Shown one piece after another: positions 52,563-60,364 of a stretch of DNA of 64,000 bases. Every line of letters begins with the position of its first letter. Within the stretch, counting starts at the first letter, position 1. The stretch covers positions 14,341 through 78,340 of the forward strand of contig JAYRYA010000023.1 of assembly GCA_041917255.1 (NCBI GenBank). The letters are read 5' to 3'. The notes beneath the pieces are model-generated. The model was not told the origin of the DNA and ran no database searches. It was given only the letters and a program-made list of their open reading frames with translations. Source of the DNA: Zoogloea sp041917255 (GTDB taxonomy: Bacteria; Pseudomonadota; Gammaproteobacteria; Burkholderiales; Rhodocyclaceae). Made by a program: the position numbers and the translations under genes.

Positions 52563-53066
52563 CTACTGCGCCACTTCGTCGACCAGTGCCATCTCGCTGG
52601 ACAGCATCAGGCGCTCGATATCGACGACGATCAGCATCCGCTCGCCCAGGGCACCCAGGCCCATGATGTAGGCGGTATCGACTGACGAAGCAAAATCGGG
52701 CGCGGGGCGAATCTGGTCGGGCTGCAGCGCGATGACGTCCGACACGGCATCCACCACCATCCCGACCACGCGGCCGCCGATATTGAGGATGATGACCACC
52801 GTGAACGGGGTGTACTCGACGACGCCGACCGCGAACTTGATGCGCAGATCGACAATGGGCACGATGGTGCCGCGCAGGTTGATCACCCCCTTGATGAAAG
52901 CCGGGGCATTGGCGATCGAGGTAACGGCATCGTAGCCTCGGATCTCCTGAACCTTCAGGATGTCGATTGCGTACTCTTCGGCACCGAGCGTGAAGGTCAG
53001 CAGCTCCTGGGCAAAGCCGGAACCTTCCGACTCCAGGGCGGCAGCGGTTTGAGTTGCCTGCAACAT
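52563..53066 (-). CDS. cheW: Coupling protein CheW
   Basis: A 167-residue CheW. The ATG at 53066 (MLQATQTAAAL) is preceded by GAGGAG; the longer frame runs into the terminator region. It has ELLTFTLGAEEYAIDILKVQEIRGY, GVINLRGTIVPIVDLR and ERMLIVVDIERLM. It links receptors to CheA. It heads the cheW-receptor-receptor-cheR-cheD-cheB unit. Confidence 0.96.
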   Translation of the reverse strand: MLQATQTAAALESEGSGFAQELLTFTLGAEEYAIDILKVQEIRGYDAVTSIANAPAFIKGVINLRGTIVPIVDLRIKFAVGVVEYTPFTVVIILNIGGRVVGMVVDAVSDVIALQPDQIRPAPDFASSVDTAYIMGLGALGERMLIVVDIERLMLSSEMALVDEVAQ

Positions 53067-53145
53067 GGGATGCTCCTCGTTGGCGATAAGGCTTTTACGG
53101 CAGCCACCCATGTTTCTGAAGGCATCCCGCATCAGTCGACCTGCA

Positions 53146-53170
53146 TGAAAAAGGCCGCCTTGCGGCGGCC
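53146..53170 (-). terminator. Rho-independent terminator between cheA and cheW
   Basis: On the minus strand GGCCGCC-GCAA-GGCGGCC is followed at once by TTTTT. It lies 24 bp past the second cheA stop. It ends the motAB-cheY-cheA transcript before cheW. Confidence 0.88.
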
Positions 53171-53193
53171 CTCGATGCAAGGGACAGGCGGTC

Positions 53194-55467
53194 TCAGGCT
53201 GCCGCCGGGAGCACCCGTCGGGCCATGCCGACGAGCATCGGCACGTCCAGGATCAGCGCCACGCGACCATCGCCCATGATGGTCGCGCCAGCCACACCCG
53301 GCACCCGCCGGTAGTTGGCCTCCAGACTCTTGATGACCACCTGATGCTGACCGACAAGCTGGTCGATGAACAACGCGGCACTCTGTCCGTCGGCCTCCAG
53401 CACCACCATGATGCCCTTCGACCAGTCAGTGATGGCCCCCTGGATACGGAACACGTCGTGCAGACAGATCACCGGCAGGTATTCGCCTCGTACCTGGATC
53501 AGCCGCTCGACGCCGGATACGCTCTTCATCATGCCGCGCTCGGGCTGCATCGACTCCATCACATAACCCAGCGGGATGATGTAGGTCTCGGGGCCGACAC
53601 CGACGCTCATGCCGTCGAGAATCGCCAGGGTGAGCGGCAGGCGCACGGTGATGCGGGTGCCGACGCCCGGCATCGAATCCAACTCGATCCGCCCACCCAT
53701 CGCCGAGATGTTCTTTTTGACCACATCCATGCCCACGCCGCGGCCCGACACTTCGGTCACCTGGTCGGCGGTCGAGAAACCCGGCTCCATGATGAGCTGC
53801 CAGACGTCCTGATCGCTCATTGCATCGCTCACCGCCATGCCGCGCTCCTTGGCCTTGGCGAGGATGCGGGCGCGGTTGAGGCCGGCGCCGTCGTCCCCCA
53901 CTTCGATGACGATGTTGCCGCTCTGATGATAGGCCGACAGGGTGATCGTGCCGGTTTCCGGCTTGCCGGCTGCGCGGCGCTTCTCGGGTGTCTCCAGGCC
54001 GTGGTCGAGGCTGTTGCGCACCAGGTGGGTGAGCGGATCGGTGATGCGCTCGACGAGGCTCTTGTCCATTTCGGTGGTCTCGCCGATCGTCTTCAGCTCG
54101 ACATGCTTGCCGAGCTTCTGGGACAGGTCGCGCACCACCCGCGGGAAGCGGCTGAACACCACCGAGATCGGCATCATCCGGATCGACATCACGGATTCCT
54201 GCAGATCGCGGGTGTTGCGCTCCAGCTGGGCCAGGCCGTTGATCAGGCGCTCGAAGATCACCGGATCGACGTTGCTGGCCGCCTGAGTGAGCATGGCCTG
54301 CGTGATGACCAGTTCGCCCACCAGGTTGATCATCTGATCGACTTTCTCGACGCTGACGCGGATCGAGCCACTGTCGCCCCCCCCAGCCGCACGTACGGCG
54401 GGCTTCTTGGCGGGCGCGGCGGGCACGGGGGCGGGCGCCTCGGCCACCGGGGCCGGCTCGGGCGTGACTGCCGCGGCAGTCTGGGGCAGCGGGTCGAAGA
54501 AGCCATAGGCCGTTTCGGCCTCAGGCGCCGCTGGCACCGACGCTGGATCGACAGCCCTCCCGTAGGGCTCAGGTTCAGTGGTTGCAGCGGACGCGGAAGG
54601 CAGATCGGTAAAGAAGCCATACGCTTCGCCGGCGTCCACCGAAAACACCACCGGCGCAGGTAAATGCGCATGCCCACCCTCGGGTTCAGGCTGCGCATCA
54701 AAGAAACCATAGGCCTCGTCGGCCGGCTGAATCATGTCGTGGAAGAAGCCGTAGGCCTCGTGCGCGTCATCGGCCGCACGATCAAAGGGCACGATGCGTA
54801 CCGTTTCGCCATCGGCGACGAAGTCGATCACGCCGCGGAGCACCTCGGCACCGACCTCGGTGGTGATCCTCAGGTGACATTCGGGATTCTCTTCGGTCGG
54901 CTCTGCGACAGTCGCCACCACGCCAAAGCTGCCGAGCTCTTCGACAAGGTTGCCAAGGCGCGCCTCGGGCGATGCACCAAGCAGCGAGAAATAGAGGTCG
55001 AAGCCCGTGACGCAAACCGGCACACCCTCCGCGACGGGCGTTTCAGACACCGGGTTCGTCGGTGCCGCGGGCTCATCCAGTGCATTGCACAAGGCCTGCA
55101 AGCGATGGCAGATGGCCTCTGCAGCCTCACGGTCCGCTTCGTCTTCACCCTTGTGGGCAGCAAGCAGGTTCTTGAGTACATCCCCCGCCACCAGTGAGGC
55201 ATCCACCATGTCGTCGGTGAGCGGGGCTTCGCCTTTGCGAACCCGATCAAGCATGGTCTCGAGGATGTGGGTGACCTCCATCATGTCCTGGAAGCCGAAG
55301 GTGCCGCTCGACCCCTTGATCGAGTGGGCGGCGCGGAAAAGCGCGTTGACCTCCTCCTCGTCGGGTGCGGCGGGATCAATCGCCAGCAGCAACGCCTCCA
55401 TACTTGCCAGGTGCTCGGCAGCTTCCTCGAAAAACACCTGGTAGAACTGGCTCATGTCTATGGCCAT
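53194..55467 (-). CDS. cheA: Chemotaxis histidine kinase CheA (second copy) with YGFF repeats
   Basis: A 757-residue CheA. P1 has His48 in RAAHSIKGSSGTFGF. A P2-like module (about 150-230) is followed by a linker with four copies of YGFF at 239-242, 253-256, 283-286 and 321-324, most as EAYGFF. Dimerisation (VEKVDQMINLVGELVITQAML), ATPase (LVRNSLDHGLE; GDDGAGLN; GRGVGMDVV) and the CheW-like end follow. It lies after cheY and ends at a strong terminator. It differs clearly from the first CheA. Confidence 0.96.
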   Translation of the reverse strand: MAIDMSQFYQVFFEEAAEHLASMEALLLAIDPAAPDEEEVNALFRAAHSIKGSSGTFGFQDMMEVTHILETMLDRVRKGEAPLTDDMVDASLVAGDVLKNLLAAHKGEDEADREAAEAICHRLQALCNALDEPAAPTNPVSETPVAEGVPVCVTGFDLYFSLLGASPEARLGNLVEELGSFGVVATVAEPTEENPECHLRITTEVGAEVLRGVIDFVADGETVRIVPFDRAADDAHEAYGFFHDMIQPADEAYGFFDAQPEPEGGHAHLPAPVVFSVDAGEAYGFFTDLPSASAATTEPEPYGRAVDPASVPAAPEAETAYGFFDPLPQTAAAVTPEPAPVAEAPAPVPAAPAKKPAVRAAGGGDSGSIRVSVEKVDQMINLVGELVITQAMLTQAASNVDPVIFERLINGLAQLERNTRDLQESVMSIRMMPISVVFSRFPRVVRDLSQKLGKHVELKTIGETTEMDKSLVERITDPLTHLVRNSLDHGLETPEKRRAAGKPETGTITLSAYHQSGNIVIEVGDDGAGLNRARILAKAKERGMAVSDAMSDQDVWQLIMEPGFSTADQVTEVSGRGVGMDVVKKNISAMGGRIELDSMPGVGTRITVRLPLTLAILDGMSVGVGPETYIIPLGYVMESMQPERGMMKSVSGVERLIQVRGEYLPVICLHDVFRIQGAITDWSKGIMVVLEADGQSAALFIDQLVGQHQVVIKSLEANYRRVPGVAGATIMGDGRVALILDVPMLVGMARRVLPAAA
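54496..54753 (-). repeat. Coding repeats for the YGFF motif in CheA
   Basis: Four degenerate copies of the codons for YGFF within about 260 bp of the second cheA linker. Spacing between copies is 14, 30 and 38 residues, and a fifth degenerate site (EPYGR) lies between the third and fourth. Confidence 0.8.
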
Positions 55468-55502
55468 GCCTGTCTCCCTGACGCGCGAATGCCTGCTTCG
55501 GC

Positions 55503-55868
55503 TCAGCCGATCACTTTCTTGACGACCTCGATCAGCTTCTGCGGGTCGAAGGGTTTGACCAGCCAGCCGGTAGCGCCCGCGGCACGGCCTTGGGACTTCA
55601 TGGTGTCGGACGATTCGGTGGTGAGCATCAGGATCGGCACCGTGCGGTACTGGGGCATCGCCCGGAGCGACTTGATGAGGGACAGACCGTCCATCCGCGG
55701 CATGTTCTGATCGGTGAGGACCAGGTTGCAGGCCTTGGACTTGGCCTTGTCGAGGCCGTCCATGCCATCGACAGCCTCGACGACCTCATAGCCGGCGCTT
55801 TTCAGGGTGAAGGACACCATCTGCCGGATCGAAGCAGAATCATCAACAGTGAGTACGGTCTTGGCCAT
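55503..55868 (-). CDS. cheY: Chemotaxis response regulator CheY (second copy)
   Basis: A 121-residue single receiver domain. It has LTVDDSASIRQMV, phosphoacceptor Asp53 in LTDQNMPRMDGL, LTTESS and WLVKPF. It is paired with the second cheA, 35 bp downstream. It could feed the motor or act as a phosphate sink. Confidence 0.94.
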   Translation of the reverse strand: MAKTVLTVDDSASIRQMVSFTLKSAGYEVVEAVDGMDGLDKAKSKACNLVLTDQNMPRMDGLSLIKSLRAMPQYRTVPILMLTTESSDTMKSQGRAAGATGWLVKPFDPQKLIEVVKKVIG

Positions 55869-55891
55869 TATTATTTCCTAAGGTTCTAAAA

Positions 55892-57094
55892 CTAAAACAA
55901 GTCGATATCGCCATGCGAAACATCCTGCTGGCTCACCGGATTGCCCCCGACGCGCTCCTCGAGCGTCGCCAGTGACGTCTGGATTGCCGCCGCGGCATCG
56001 CGCAGCGGACCGAAATCACCGGCCGAGGTGGCGTGCCGGATGCCATCGGAAAAGGTGTCAAACTCGGTCATCAGCCGATCAAGCCCTTCCACCCGTCGAT
56101 CCACGTGCCCGATGAGCTGGGACGCCAGATCCTGAAACTGCAGCGCGGTCACTGCGCGATTGACTTCCACGTCCATTTCGCGCGCCTGCTCACCAAGCTG
56201 GACGATGGCCTTGCCACGCTGCTGGTTGATCAACTCGATCGAAGCAAGCACCTGCTCGACCTGCTGCTTGGACTCGACGGCGAAGTTCATGTCGGTGGAA
56301 GCCAGGCGCTCGATTGCGTCCTCGGCCCCCTCCACGCCTTCGCGCATCGACTTCATGACGATGCTGATCTGCTGGCTGAACTGGGCGGTCCGGGTTGACA
56401 GCTCCCGCACCTCGTCGGCCACCACCGCAAAGCCACGCCCGGCCTCTCCGGCGCGAGCCGCCTCGATGGCAGCGTTGAGGGCCAGCAGATTGGTCTGCTT
56501 GGAGATGCTGCTGATCTCGCCGAGGATGCTCTCCACGTCGTTGGCCCGCTGGGAGATGCGGTCGGTCATCTCGACCAGCTCCATGCCCAGCTTGCTGTTG
56601 AGGATCACGCTGTCGACAACGCGCTGCATCACCATCGAGGTGTTGGCCACGAAGAGGTCGAAGCGTGAGCTGGAATCCCCGTCCTCGTCATCCTGGGCGA
56701 GTCCGACCGCCACGTTCTGCTGGGCCTGGGTCGCCGCAAGCAAGCCGTGAAAGCTCGCCATCAAGGTGCCGATGGCGGTGGAGAGCATTTCCTGCACCCG
56801 ATCCACCTCATCCTTGATGGCCATGTGCTGGCCGCGGAAGGCCAGGGTCGCGTCCCTCAGCACGCCTTCAACAGCGGCCAGTTCGTCGGGTGGGATTCCG
56901 GCAGCCCGCCCGCGGGCTTCCGTCGTCACCGGCTCGGCCGACACCACGAGCATCAGCGCAATCCACCCAAGCACCAGCAAGCCAACACCGGCCAGGCTTG
57001 CCATAGCACCCGCCTGCAAGTAGGCAGTGACGCCCACGGTCACGCCCGACCACAGAAGGCCCAGGAGTATCGCGGTGGTTCGAGAGGGTTTCAT
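55892..57094 (-). CDS. Receptor-like protein without a sensor domain
   Basis: A 400-residue protein with two closely spaced N-terminal membrane helices (about 8-52), no periplasmic domain and no HAMP that I can see. The signalling domain is shortened but has the hairpin tip SSISKQTNLLALNAAIEAARAGEAGRGFAVVADEVRELSTRT. The C-terminal part has a long helical region (AVTALQFQDLASQLIGHVDRRVEGLDRL), also seen in some cytoplasmic signalling proteins. It ends GDIDLF. It lies between motB and cheY. Confidence 0.88.
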   Translation of the reverse strand: MKPSRTTAILLGLLWSGVTVGVTAYLQAGAMASLAGVGLLVLGWIALMLVVSAEPVTTEARGRAAGIPPDELAAVEGVLRDATLAFRGQHMAIKDEVDRVQEMLSTAIGTLMASFHGLLAATQAQQNVAVGLAQDDEDGDSSSRFDLFVANTSMVMQRVVDSVILNSKLGMELVEMTDRISQRANDVESILGEISSISKQTNLLALNAAIEAARAGEAGRGFAVVADEVRELSTRTAQFSQQISIVMKSMREGVEGAEDAIERLASTDMNFAVESKQQVEQVLASIELINQQRGKAIVQLGEQAREMDVEVNRAVTALQFQDLASQLIGHVDRRVEGLDRLMTEFDTFSDGIRHATSAGDFGPLRDAAAAIQTSLATLEERVGGNPVSQQDVSHGDIDLF

Positions 57095-57147
57095 TTTCTT
57101 ATCGGTACGAATCGAAAGCTGTCGCAGTCATATCGTCACGAGCACGC

Positions 57148-58158
57148 TTATTCTTTAGGGCGGCCGGGCAACCGGATCGCTGGCTCCGAGCCAAGGCCGG
57201 CGCGAATTTCCCCAGCGTCAACACCCGTCTCGCTGCTCACTTCGAGCTTCTTGTTGCCACCACGCAATGCTGCCTCAGCCTGCTTGTTGAGCACCACGAT
57301 GCTGATACGACGGTTGATCGGGCCGCCCGGGTTGGCTGGATCGAGGGGTAGCGTGTCGGCCAACCCAACCACCCTGACCACCTTTCCTTCGGCCAGCCCG
57401 CCGGCCACAAGCTCCCGTCGCGATGCGTTGGCGCGGTTGGCGGAGAGCTCCCAGTTCGAAAAGCCTCGCTCGCCGCCCGCATAGCGCGTCGAATCGGTGT
57501 GCCCCGAAAGGCTCACATTGTTGTCCACCCCATTGAGTGTGGCGCCGATAGAGCGCAGCAACTCCTGGGTGTACGGTTTGAGCGATGCACTGGACGAGTC
57601 GAACATCGGCCGGTTCTGCTCGTCGACGATCTGGATGCGCAGCCCCTCAGTGGTGATGTCGAGCAGCAGTTGGTTCTTGAACGGCCGCAGGCTGGGGCTT
57701 GCCTCGATGATGGCCTCAATCTGGCCCTTGAGATCTTCCAGTTTGGCGCGCTCCTTGCGCTCCTCGGCCTTCTTGATGGCTTCCGCGTCGTCGTCGCCAA
57801 CGGGTTTGGTCGCCCCCTTGGCCGCTTCGATATTCATGGAACGCCGGCCATCCACATCACCACGTTTCACCTGGCCTACGGAGCGGGTCAGGTCCTGGCC
57901 ACCGCCGGCGATCGGGCTGGTTGCATCGCCCGCACCCGAACCACCGCTCATCGCCACCTTGAGGGGCGAGTTGAAGAAGTCCGCAATCCCCTGGAGATCG
58001 CCCTGGGCCGTCGAGCCGAGCAGCCACATCAGCAGGAAGAAGGCCATCATCGCGGTCACGAAGTCGGCGTAGGCGATCTTCCACGCGCCACCATGGGCAC
58101 CGCCGCCGCCCTTCTTGATCTTCTTGACGACGATTGGCTGCTGGGTATCGTCACTCAT
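57148..58158 (-). CDS. motB: Stator protein MotB
   Basis: A 336-residue MotB. The single membrane helix is WKIAYADFVTAMMAFFLLMW with proton-binding Asp32, the same number as in E. coli. The OmpA-like domain (about 190-300) has LSGHTDSTRYA and NWELSANRANASRREL. It pairs with motA, 61 bp upstream. A separate MotC-MotD stator is at 24.5-26.1 kb. Confidence 0.95.
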   Translation of the reverse strand: MSDDTQQPIVVKKIKKGGGGAHGGAWKIAYADFVTAMMAFFLLMWLLGSTAQGDLQGIADFFNSPLKVAMSGGSGAGDATSPIAGGGQDLTRSVGQVKRGDVDGRRSMNIEAAKGATKPVGDDDAEAIKKAEERKERAKLEDLKGQIEAIIEASPSLRPFKNQLLLDITTEGLRIQIVDEQNRPMFDSSSASLKPYTQELLRSIGATLNGVDNNVSLSGHTDSTRYAGGERGFSNWELSANRANASRRELVAGGLAEGKVVRVVGLADTLPLDPANPGGPINRRISIVVLNKQAEAALRGGNKKLEVSSETGVDAGEIRAGLGSEPAIRLPGRPKE

Positions 58159-58219
58159 GACACCGATCCGGCACGCGAGGGAGTCCGCGACGTATCACGC
58201 CGTATGCACGGGACGCGCA

Positions 58220-59071
58220 TCACTTCTTGCTCTTGATCGCTTCTTCGAGCTCGGCAAAGCTCGGCCTGTCCGTCGAGAACAACACCTTACGCCCGAACTC
58301 CACCGCCACCTGGGGCGCATAGCCGTTCATGCTCGCCAGCAGCACCGCCTTCATGCACTGGTAGATCTTGCCGCCCTCTTCCACCTTCTGCTCCAGCTGG
58401 CCAGCCACCGGCGCCACGAAACCGTAGGAAATGAGAATACCGAGGAAGGTGCCCACCAGCGCGCCACCGATCATCTTGCCGAGTACCGCCGGCGGCTGGC
58501 CCACCGAGCCCATCACGTTCACCACGCCCATCACCGCCACGACGATGCCGAAGGCCGGCACCGCGTCGCCCACCTTGGAAACCACGTGGGCCGGGGTGTG
58601 GGCTTCGTGATGATGGGTTTCCATTTCGATGTCCATCAGGTTCTCGATCTCGAAGGCGTTCAAATTCCCACCGACCATCATTCGAAGGTAATCGCACAGA
58701 AAATCAACCGCGTGGTGGTCGGCCGTGAACGCCGGATATTTGGAGAGGATCGGGCTACCCTCGGGGTTCTCGATGTCACCTTCGATGGACATCAGGCCTT
58801 CCTTGCGCACCTTGGCAAGGATCTCGTACAGCATGCACAGCACATCGGTGTAGAAAGCCTTGCTGTACGGAGAGCCCTTGAAGATTGTTGGCAATGCTGC
58901 GACGGTGCCCTTGATGGCCTTCGGGCCGTTGCCCGCAACAAAGCCACCGATGGTCAGACCGACAATCGCGATGTATTCCGTCGGCACCCACAGCGCAGCC
59001 AGACTGCCGTGCACTGCATAGGTGCCCAGCGATGCAGCCAGGATGATGACGTAGCCGATGATCAAAAACAT
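58220..59071 (-). CDS. motA: Stator protein MotA
   Basis: A 283-residue MotA. Four membrane segments, the cytoplasmic loop with REGLMSIEGDIENP, and PAFGIVVAVMGVVNVMGSVG are typical. It forms the proton channel with MotB. It heads the motA-motB-receptor-cheY-cheA unit and has a very good FliA promoter. Confidence 0.96.
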   Translation of the reverse strand: MFLIIGYVIILAASLGTYAVHGSLAALWVPTEYIAIVGLTIGGFVAGNGPKAIKGTVAALPTIFKGSPYSKAFYTDVLCMLYEILAKVRKEGLMSIEGDIENPEGSPILSKYPAFTADHHAVDFLCDYLRMMVGGNLNAFEIENLMDIEMETHHHEAHTPAHVVSKVGDAVPAFGIVVAVMGVVNVMGSVGQPPAVLGKMIGGALVGTFLGILISYGFVAPVAGQLEQKVEEGGKIYQCMKAVLLASMNGYAPQVAVEFGRKVLFSTDRPSFAELEEAIKSKK

Positions 59072-59135
59072 CGCCGAAACCTCGTTGGGTTGGCAGGACG
59101 GGAACGCCTGCCGGATGCGTTATTCTTCATCGGCG

Positions 59136-59162
59136 ATATCGGCAGTGCTCCATGAAACTTGA
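59136..59162 (-). promoter_or_regulatory. FliA (sigma-28) promoter of motA
   Basis: On the minus strand TCAAGTTT, 11 bases, then GCCGATAT, both seven of eight to consensus. It lies about 65 bp before the motA ATG. This is the best FliA box in the window. Confidence 0.85.
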
Positions 59163-59198
59163 GATCCCGAAGCAAGCCTGTCGTCACCCAAAAACAGC

Positions 59199-59231
59199 CA
59201 AAAAAATGCCGCCCTGAATCACTGGCGGCAT
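59199..59231 (-). terminator. Rho-independent terminator of flhDC
   Basis: On the minus strand ATGCCGCC-(10 nt)-GGCGGCAT is followed by a run of T residues. It lies about 27 bp past the flhC stop, separating flhDC from motA. Confidence 0.9.
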
Positions 59232-59257
59232 AACCTCATTGTCAATCGAGAGGGAGG

Positions 59258-59800
59258 TCAGGGTATGGCAACTTCGTTCGCCTGGGCCCGGCGGGTCTTG
59301 CCGGCGCGGGACGGTACATGACACAGACCGCAGACGTAATCGTGAGTCGGATCAAAGCCATGAGAGACAAAGTGTCCGCCACAGCAGGTGCAACGGGCCA
59401 GTTGCAGCAGCTTGGCGTCAAAGAAACGGATCAGCGTCCAGGCTCGGGTGAGCGACAGCACCTGCTCCATCTCGAAGGACTCGATGTGCTCGTTGTACAA
59501 CCGGTAGGCCTGAATGATGGCATCCAGGCCTTCGAGGTGCGCGTTGTTCTGGACGAAACGGTGCAGGGCCATGAACAGCGACGCGTGGATGTTCGGCTGC
59601 CACGACATGAACCAGTCGGTCGAAAACGGCAGCATACCTTTCGGCGGTGAGACACCCTTTACTTCCTTGTAAAGCTTGAGCAGACGCTCCCGGCTCAGGG
59701 CAGTCTCGGCTTCAAGCATCTGCATGCGCGCACCCAGACGGATCAGCTCGACTGCCTTCTGGATGTCCTTCGCTTCCTGCAGAACACTCTTGTTTCGCAC
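59258..59800 (-). CDS. flhC: Flagellar master regulator subunit FlhC
   Basis: A 180-residue FlhC. The DNA-binding part and the zinc site are present: CTCCGGHFVSHGFDP and CGLC provide the Cys ligands. It has RLGARMQMLEAETALSRERLLKLY at the N-terminus and FSTDWFMSW. With FlhD it forms the FlhD4C2 activator of early flagellar genes. It is 27 bp after flhD and ends before a strong terminator. Confidence 0.97.
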   Translation of the reverse strand: MRNKSVLQEAKDIQKAVELIRLGARMQMLEAETALSRERLLKLYKEVKGVSPPKGMLPFSTDWFMSWQPNIHASLFMALHRFVQNNAHLEGLDAIIQAYRLYNEHIESFEMEQVLSLTRAWTLIRFFDAKLLQLARCTCCGGHFVSHGFDPTHDYVCGLCHVPSRAGKTRRAQANEVAIP

Positions 59801-59827
59801 GATGCTCTCCCTCAGCCGCTATCCGGA

Positions 59828-60145
59828 TCAGGCCAGATGGGCGACAGGCCGCCCCGCGGCCAGAATCGCTGCGTGCAGGTGCGCGGCACCGCGCTCTCGG
59901 CCATGGGACGACAGCAGATCGACCAGCATGGTGTCGTTGAAGCGGAACTGACAGAGCAACATGTTCGAATTGGCCATCCGCAGCACCTGGGCGGAACTCA
60001 GCCCTTCGAGCACTTCAGCCACCTCCTCGCCGATTCCGAGGCGGTAGATGGCGGCGGGGCGATCATCGCGCAGCATCTGCTGAGCAAGCATCAGATAGGC
60101 CAGATTCAGCTCCCTGATCTCATCGCGCATCGTGTTTGTGTTCAT
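59828..60145 (-). CDS. flhD: Flagellar master regulator subunit FlhD
   Basis: A 105-residue FlhD, slightly shorter than in E. coli (116). The ATG at 60145 (MNTNTMRDEIRELNLAYLML) has GAGGAG six bases upstream; the longer frame has no family character. AQQMLRDDRPAAIYRLGI is diagnostic. It has a leader of unknown length with a palindrome touching the ribosome site, and lies 220 bp after the HDOD-GGDEF gene. Confidence 0.96.
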   Translation of the reverse strand: MNTNTMRDEIRELNLAYLMLAQQMLRDDRPAAIYRLGIGEEVAEVLEGLSSAQVLRMANSNMLLCQFRFNDTMLVDLLSSHGRERGAAHLHAAILAAGRPVAHLA

Positions 60146-60156
60146 CGTTATCTCCT

Positions 60157-60170
60157 CGACAGACCTGTCG
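60157..60170. promoter_or_regulatory. Palindrome at the flhD ribosome site
   Basis: CGACAG-AC-CTGTCG is a perfect six-pair palindrome with a two-base centre. It directly abuts the flhD ribosome site (GAGGAG at 60151-60156 on the minus strand). It could be an operator or, in RNA, a structure affecting flhD translation. Confidence 0.5.
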
Positions 60171-60254
60171 TTATCTGCGGCAAATTCTGCCGTTCGGCGG
60201 CAACTCTCGCCATGCGATGGCTTCGGAAAATTGCGTAGGAGCAAACACGTAAAC

Positions 60255-60309
60255 ACAAGTAAGAAAATGGCCTACGCATACACCCAAAATGGGTTACTCG
60301 TAGGCCATT
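60255..60309 (-). terminator. Nested hairpin terminator after the HDOD-GGDEF gene
   Basis: An outer perfect 11-bp inverted repeat (60266-60276 and 60299-60309, AATGGCCTACG and complement) encloses a second one, ACCCA-AAA-TGGGT (60282-60294). On the minus strand the outer stem is followed by TTCTTACTT. It probably ends the upstream transcript before the flhDC promoter. It could also be a cruciform-forming site. Confidence 0.65.
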
Positions 60310-60364
60310 CTCTGCTGCATGGTGGTCACTCGATGGCATCCATCACCACCTGTGCCCAAAGCAG

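Noticed and set aside
49227..52685. A plus-strand open frame of over 1100 codons opposite the second large receptor
   Set aside because: It is a mirror of a GC-rich minus-strand gene. The receptor frame has clear domains; the opposite one is rich in His, Gly and Arg without family features.
53094..53120. A FliA-like pair before cheW (TTCAGAAA, 11 bases, GCCGTAAA)
   Set aside because: The -35 matches only three of eight positions. The spacing is right but chance is likely at this quality.
57100..57125. A FliA-type -10 (CCGATAA) before the sensorless receptor-like gene
   Set aside because: No -35 at an acceptable distance. The gene can be read from the motA promoter.
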